From NCBI GenBank assembly GCA_003133185.1, contig PKWF01000141.1, positions 128 to 9,704 of the forward strand: 9,577 bases of DNA. The letters are read 5' to 3'. How positions within the stretch are numbered: the first letter of the stretch is position 1; each line of letters opens with the position of its first letter. The position numbers were made by a program, and so were the translations under genes. Positions 7,187 to 9,577 of the stretch are shown one piece after another. This DNA is from Vulcanimicrobiota bacterium (lineage in GTDB: Bacteria > Vulcanimicrobiota > Vulcanimicrobiia > Vulcanimicrobiales > Vulcanimicrobiaceae). The notes under the pieces were generated by a model. That model did no database searches. It saw only the letters and a list, made by a program, of their open reading frames with translations, and was not told the origin of the DNA.

Positions 7187-8569
7187 ATGACTCAGGTTGA
7201 AGCCCTCGCCAAATATGCGGTCGGCGCCTCCTTCGCCGATCTCTCGGCGCAATCGCGCAAGCAGCTGCCGATCCACATCTTGGACTCGCTGGGGTGCTGT
7301 ATTGCGGCCCTAGGCGCCGGTCCCGTTGACGCCTGTCGCGATCAGGTCGGCGAGTTCGGGGGTATCGGCCCGTGTGCGCTGATTGGCGGCGGAAAGGCAA
7401 ACCCGGTTTACGCAGCATTCTGGCACACTGCTCTCGTGCGCTACGTCGATTTCATGGACAACTTCCTTGCGCCAACGGAAACGTGCCACACGGCGGATAA
7501 TTTCGGCGTGGCGCTTACGATCGCCGACTACGTAGGGGCCAGCGGGCGCGACCTCATGCTCGCGGTGGCACTGGCCTACACAGTCCAGTCGCGGTTCGTC
7601 GATCACGCCAACTTCATGAGTAGCGGCTTCGATCATACGGCACAACTGGCATTCTCGCACAACGCTGCTGCCGGTCGACTCCTGGGACTCAGCGACGACC
7701 AGATCGCAAATGCCATCGCGATGGCCGCGGCGAGCGACGCCTCCTTCGCCGTCATTCGGGCGAAGCCACTATCGCAATGGAAGGGCCTCGCTTCGGCGCA
7801 GTCGGCGCTCGGCGCCATGAACACGCTCTTCCTTGCGCGCCGGGGTGTTGCGGGACCGCTCCAAGTGATCGAGGGGCCGATGGGCATCGACCACCTCCTA
7901 CGGATGCAAATCAATATCGACTGGGACAAGGTGGGATATGACGGCGTCGTGGAGAGCAGCATCAAGAAGTACAACTCTATGATACATACGCAGTCCGCCG
8001 TCCATTGTATGGTCGAACTTGCCAGCCATAACAAAATCGACCCGGGCAAGGTGATCTCCGTTGAGGCAGAGGTGATTCAACTCGCGTACGACTTTGCCGG
8101 TGGTGGCCTGTATGGAATTGACAAAGTCATCCGCACGAAGGAACAAGCGGATCACAGCCTCCCGTACCTGCTTGCGGTGGCCCTCCTCGACGGCGATGTG
8201 ATGCCGGCGCAGTTTGCGCCTGACCGCATCATCAAATCCGACGTACAGGGGCTGCTGAAAAAGGTGTCGGTCCGGCCAAACCGTGATTTCACCGAGGCGT
8301 ATCCGGCGAAAATGCCCGCCAAAATTACGGTCCGGCTGCAAGACGGACAAGTGATCGAGCACGAGGTTCAGGACTACCCAGGCCTCGCTTCCGATCCGTT
8401 CACGTGGGAAGAGTCCGTGGCGAAGTTCGACCGGCTCGTCGCCGGCCGCGTCGACGATGTGCTGGCTCGGGAGATTAAGGATGCGGTGCTCTCGCTGGAA
8501 AACATTCAGGCTCGAGATCTAACGAAGCTGCTCGGAAATGTCAAAGTTGGGCAGCTGATGTCCGTGTGA
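7187..8569 (+). CDS. MmgE/PrpD-family protein (2-methylcitrate dehydratase/aconitate decarboxylase-like)
   Basis: This 460-residue protein is full length for the MmgE/PrpD superfamily. Hallmarks are the N-terminal helical LDSLGCCIAALGAG (32-45), VDFMDNFLAPTETCHTAD (87-104), which is the counterpart of the DxNDT...HPSD region with Asp91 and His101, GFDHTAQ (147-153) with His150, QWKGLA (197-202), IHTQSAVH (266-273) with His267, and the highly typical QADHSLPYLLAVALLDG (320-336). The family includes PrpD, cis-aconitate decarboxylase and iminodisuccinate epimerase. Members usually act on tri- or dicarboxylates by dehydration, decarboxylation or epimerisation at a carbon next to a carboxylate. 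No prpB or prpC accompanies it, so methylcitrate metabolism is not implied by context. GAGAGGA precedes ATG 7187, 36 nt after the transporter. It is the last gene of the presumed operon, followed directly by repeats. Confidence 0.92.
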   Translation: MTQVEALAKYAVGASFADLSAQSRKQLPIHILDSLGCCIAALGAGPVDACRDQVGEFGGIGPCALIGGGKANPVYAAFWHTALVRYVDFMDNFLAPTETCHTADNFGVALTIADYVGASGRDLMLAVALAYTVQSRFVDHANFMSSGFDHTAQLAFSHNAAAGRLLGLSDDQIANAIAMAAASDASFAVIRAKPLSQWKGLASAQSALGAMNTLFLARRGVAGPLQVIEGPMGIDHLLRMQINIDWDKVGYDGVVESSIKKYNSMIHTQSAVHCMVELASHNKIDPGKVISVEAEVIQLAYDFAGGGLYGIDKVIRTKEQADHSLPYLLAVALLDGDVMPAQFAPDRIIKSDVQGLLKKVSVRPNRDFTEAYPAKMPAKITVRLQDGQVIEHEVQDYPGLASDPFTWEESVAKFDRLVAGRVDDVLAREIKDAVLSLENIQARDLTKLLGNVKVGQLMSV

Positions 8570-8588
8570 TTTTCTAACATTTTCTAAC
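8569..8588. repeat. Exact 10-bp tandem duplication at the MmgE/PrpD stop codon
   Basis: ATTTTCTAAC occurs twice in a row (8569-8578 and 8579-8588). The first copy begins with the last base of the stop codon. It is AT-rich in an otherwise GC-rich region. Confidence 0.8.
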
Positions 8589-8595
8589 GGAGCGG

Positions 8596-8635
8596 TCGGG
8601 AACGGCCGGGAACGGACGGTATCGGTAACGGACGG
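8596..8635. repeat. Degenerate 10-bp-phased GC-rich repeat
   Basis: Four blocks of ten run in register: TCGGGAACGG, CCGGGAACGG, ACGGTATCGG, TAACGGACGG. The first two differ only at the first base; the last two are diverged but keep GG at the end. It follows the exact duplication at 8569-8588, so the local 10-bp phasing extends over some 65 bases. Confidence 0.6.
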
Positions 8636-8656
8636 GACTACCCGGAGCCCCGGAGC

Positions 8657-8681
8657 TTGGGTTCGACTTCCGGCCATCCCA
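8657..8681 (+). other. tRNA/tmRNA T-arm and 3'-end-like sequence (possible attachment-site remnant)
   Basis: The segment contains GGGTTCGACTTCC, resembling a T-loop (TTCGACT) with the flanking stem TTGGG/TCCGG, followed by a seven-base acceptor-like CCATCCC and A. Three of the five stem pairs would be G-U. No matching 5' acceptor GGGATGG, D-arm or anticodon arm is present upstream, and no CCA follows, so this is not a working tRNA. Such fragments are often left where integrases recombine at the 3' end of tRNA or tmRNA genes. The rest of the 271-bp gap 8570-8840 has an AT-rich patch at about 8685-8715 and a GC hairpin; no gene is seen in it. Confidence 0.3.
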
Positions 8682-8770
8682 GGAAAAAGCGTTATTTTAT
8701 TGGGCTTATTTCTTCGTAGCGGAGTTGATCTGTCACATCGGCGTTCAGCGTAGGATAGGGGACGCGTGGG

Positions 8771-8788
8771 GGGGCGCCTGCTCGCCCC
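8771..8788 (+). other. Short GC-rich hairpin upstream of the M29-like gene
   Basis: GGGGCG and CGCCCC pair as a perfect 6-bp stem around a 6-base loop, at the end of a run of seven G's beginning at 8768. No T-run follows, so it is not a typical intrinsic terminator. It lies about 50 bases before the GTG start at 8841 and may be in the leader of that transcript. Confidence 0.35.
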
Positions 8789-8828
8789 GACGAAGCTTTC
8801 AGTCGCACAGCGCCTGATGCTGTCGAGT

Positions 8829-8834
8829 GGAGGT
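8829..8834 (+). promoter_or_regulatory. Ribosome binding site for the M29-like gene
   Basis: GGAGGT lies 6 nt before GTG 8841 and favours it over the in-frame ATG at 8817, which has no purine-rich site upstream and would add eight residues before the signal peptide. Confidence 0.65.
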
Positions 8835-8840
8835 CTATCG

Positions 8841-9577
8841 GTGAGCCGTCGTTTTTCAAGCGTCTTCGCCCTTGGTTTCTGGGCGCTAGCTGCCGCTCTG
8901 AGCTCGCCGTGCGCCAGTGCCGACTCTTCGCCAGTCGACCTCAACGCGGCCGCTAAGAGCGTCGTACGGGTGGCCCAAGTTAAGCAAAACCAAGTCATCT
9001 TGCTGACGAGCGATCCGACGAACTTCCCGTTTCTTGAGGATTTGGCCGTAGCGGTTCGCTCCCTCGGCGCTTTCCCGCTGATTTGGGTGACGAGCGACAA
9101 TTACAACGAGCGCATGTATAGCGAGGTGCCGTCGACGTACGACTCGCAGTCGCCTTTGCTGCTGCTCGGTCTTTACAAAATGATCGACACGCAGATCAAC
9201 GTTGACTATGGCGGCGCACAGGATTATAATTTTTTTGCGGTAGCCGACCAAAACCGGCTCGCGGCTCAGTCCAAGGCCGGCACGGTGGCCCTCCAGGAGT
9301 TTCTTAGCTCCAACCGCCGGTATGTTGAGGTTGGAAACGGCATCTTTCCTAATGCTCCAAATGCGTCGCTCATCGGCGTCAGTCAGACGGCGCTTGCTGA
9401 TACATTTTGGACCGCGATGAACGCCGACTACACGAAGGTTGAAGCCAACGCTAACGCCATAAAATCGACCATCGCCGGTGCAACGACGATGCGAGTGACC
9501 AATCCGAACGGAACCGACCTGACGTTCGACGTCAAAGACACGCGCTTTATCGTCAGCGCTGGCTCGATCAGCCCTGA
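8841..9577 (+). CDS. Secreted protein resembling M29-family aminopeptidase (3' end beyond window)
   Basis: The frame is open for 245 residues to the window edge. It begins MSRRFSSVFALGFWALAAAL, a signal peptide with probable cleavage after ASA (residue 27). The mature part has an alpha/beta pattern: VILLTSDP (52-59), FPLIWVTSD (78-86) and LLLLG (106-110). This is followed by SQTALADTFWTAMNADYTKV (181-200) and MRVTNPNGTDLTFDV (217-231). The last stretch resembles the part of M29 (AmpS/AmpT) peptidases in which a small-molecule-like GTDLTF strand precedes the metal-binding domain. The metal ligands would come later, so catalysis cannot be judged. M29 enzymes are usually cytoplasmic, so the signal peptide is unusual. 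Codon use and base composition look like the neighbours. It is probably a separate transcription unit, since a 271-bp gap precedes it. Confidence 0.65.
   Translation, partial: MSRRFSSVFALGFWALAAALSSPCASADSSPVDLNAAAKSVVRVAQVKQNQVILLTSDPTNFPFLEDLAVAVRSLGAFPLIWVTSDNYNERMYSEVPSTYDSQSPLLLLGLYKMIDTQINVDYGGAQDYNFFAVADQNRLAAQSKAGTVALQEFLSSNRRYVEVGNGIFPNAPNASLIGVSQTALADTFWTAMNADYTKVEANANAIKSTIAGATTMRVTNPNGTDLTFDVKDTRFIVSAGSISP

Noticed and set aside
8596..8681. A complete tRNA gene
   Set aside because: Only a T-arm-like part can be folded; no acceptor 5' strand, D-arm or anticodon arm fits.
8725..8756. TTGATC and TAGGAT as a promoter for the M29-like gene
   Set aside because: The 20-bp spacer is too long and the hexamers match consensus weakly.
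8519..9100. 193-codon minus-strand open frame across the repeat region and M29-like gene
   Set aside because: It spans non-coding repeats and is antisense to a gene with a signal peptide; its composition looks like translated non-coding DNA.
1..9577. CRISPR arrays, insertion sequences, transposase or integrase genes
   Set aside because: No regularly spaced repeats of CRISPR size, no terminal inverted repeats and no recombinase motifs were seen in any frame.

Overview
This is a GC-rich bacterial window with closely packed genes, clear Shine-Dalgarno sites, several GTG starts and two Sec-type signal peptides. It carries no rRNA, no complete tRNA and no housekeeping gene, so it does not fix a taxon. 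The content (esterases, a cupin, an HTH-NTPase-TPR regulator, an AEC permease, an MmgE/PrpD enzyme) fits an accessory catabolic region of a soil or environmental bacterium. A lineage such as Eremiobacterota, Acidobacteriota or Actinobacteriota is possible, but this is only a guess.

Layout. Positions 1-301 (minus) hold the N-terminal part of a haloperoxidase-like alpha/beta hydrolase. Its start region has an extended -10 element followed directly by a perfect 14-bp palindrome of the LacI-family operator type. Divergent from it is a small cupin gene (478-840). The cupin gene meets, tail to tail with an 8-nt overlap, a large minus-strand regulator (833-3262) with an N-terminal XRE HTH, a STAND/AfsR-like NTPase and a helical TPR-like C-terminus.

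Divergent from the regulator is a run of six plus-strand genes (3410-8569). In order they are a DNA-binding-domain-only AraC regulator, an exported alpha/beta hydrolase whose start lies inside the AraC gene, a carboxymuconolactone-decarboxylase-family protein, a hormone-sensitive-lipase-family esterase, an AEC permease and an MmgE/PrpD-family protein. Gaps are short and no terminator is visible, so this looks like one operon. A plausible reading is that the exported hydrolase cleaves an ester outside the cytoplasm and the AEC permease moves an organic anion. The cytoplasmic esterase, CMD protein and MmgE/PrpD enzyme would then process it. The substrate is unknown.

After the operon, 8570-8840 is non-coding and structurally odd. 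It holds an exact 10-bp tandem duplication, a 10-bp-phased GC-rich degenerate repeat, a sequence resembling a tRNA/tmRNA T-arm and 3' end, and an AT-rich patch, followed by a GC-rich hairpin. This could be a scar or attachment site of a mobile element at the edge of the cluster. From 8841 to the window end runs a secreted protein resembling M29 aminopeptidases, cut off by the window edge.
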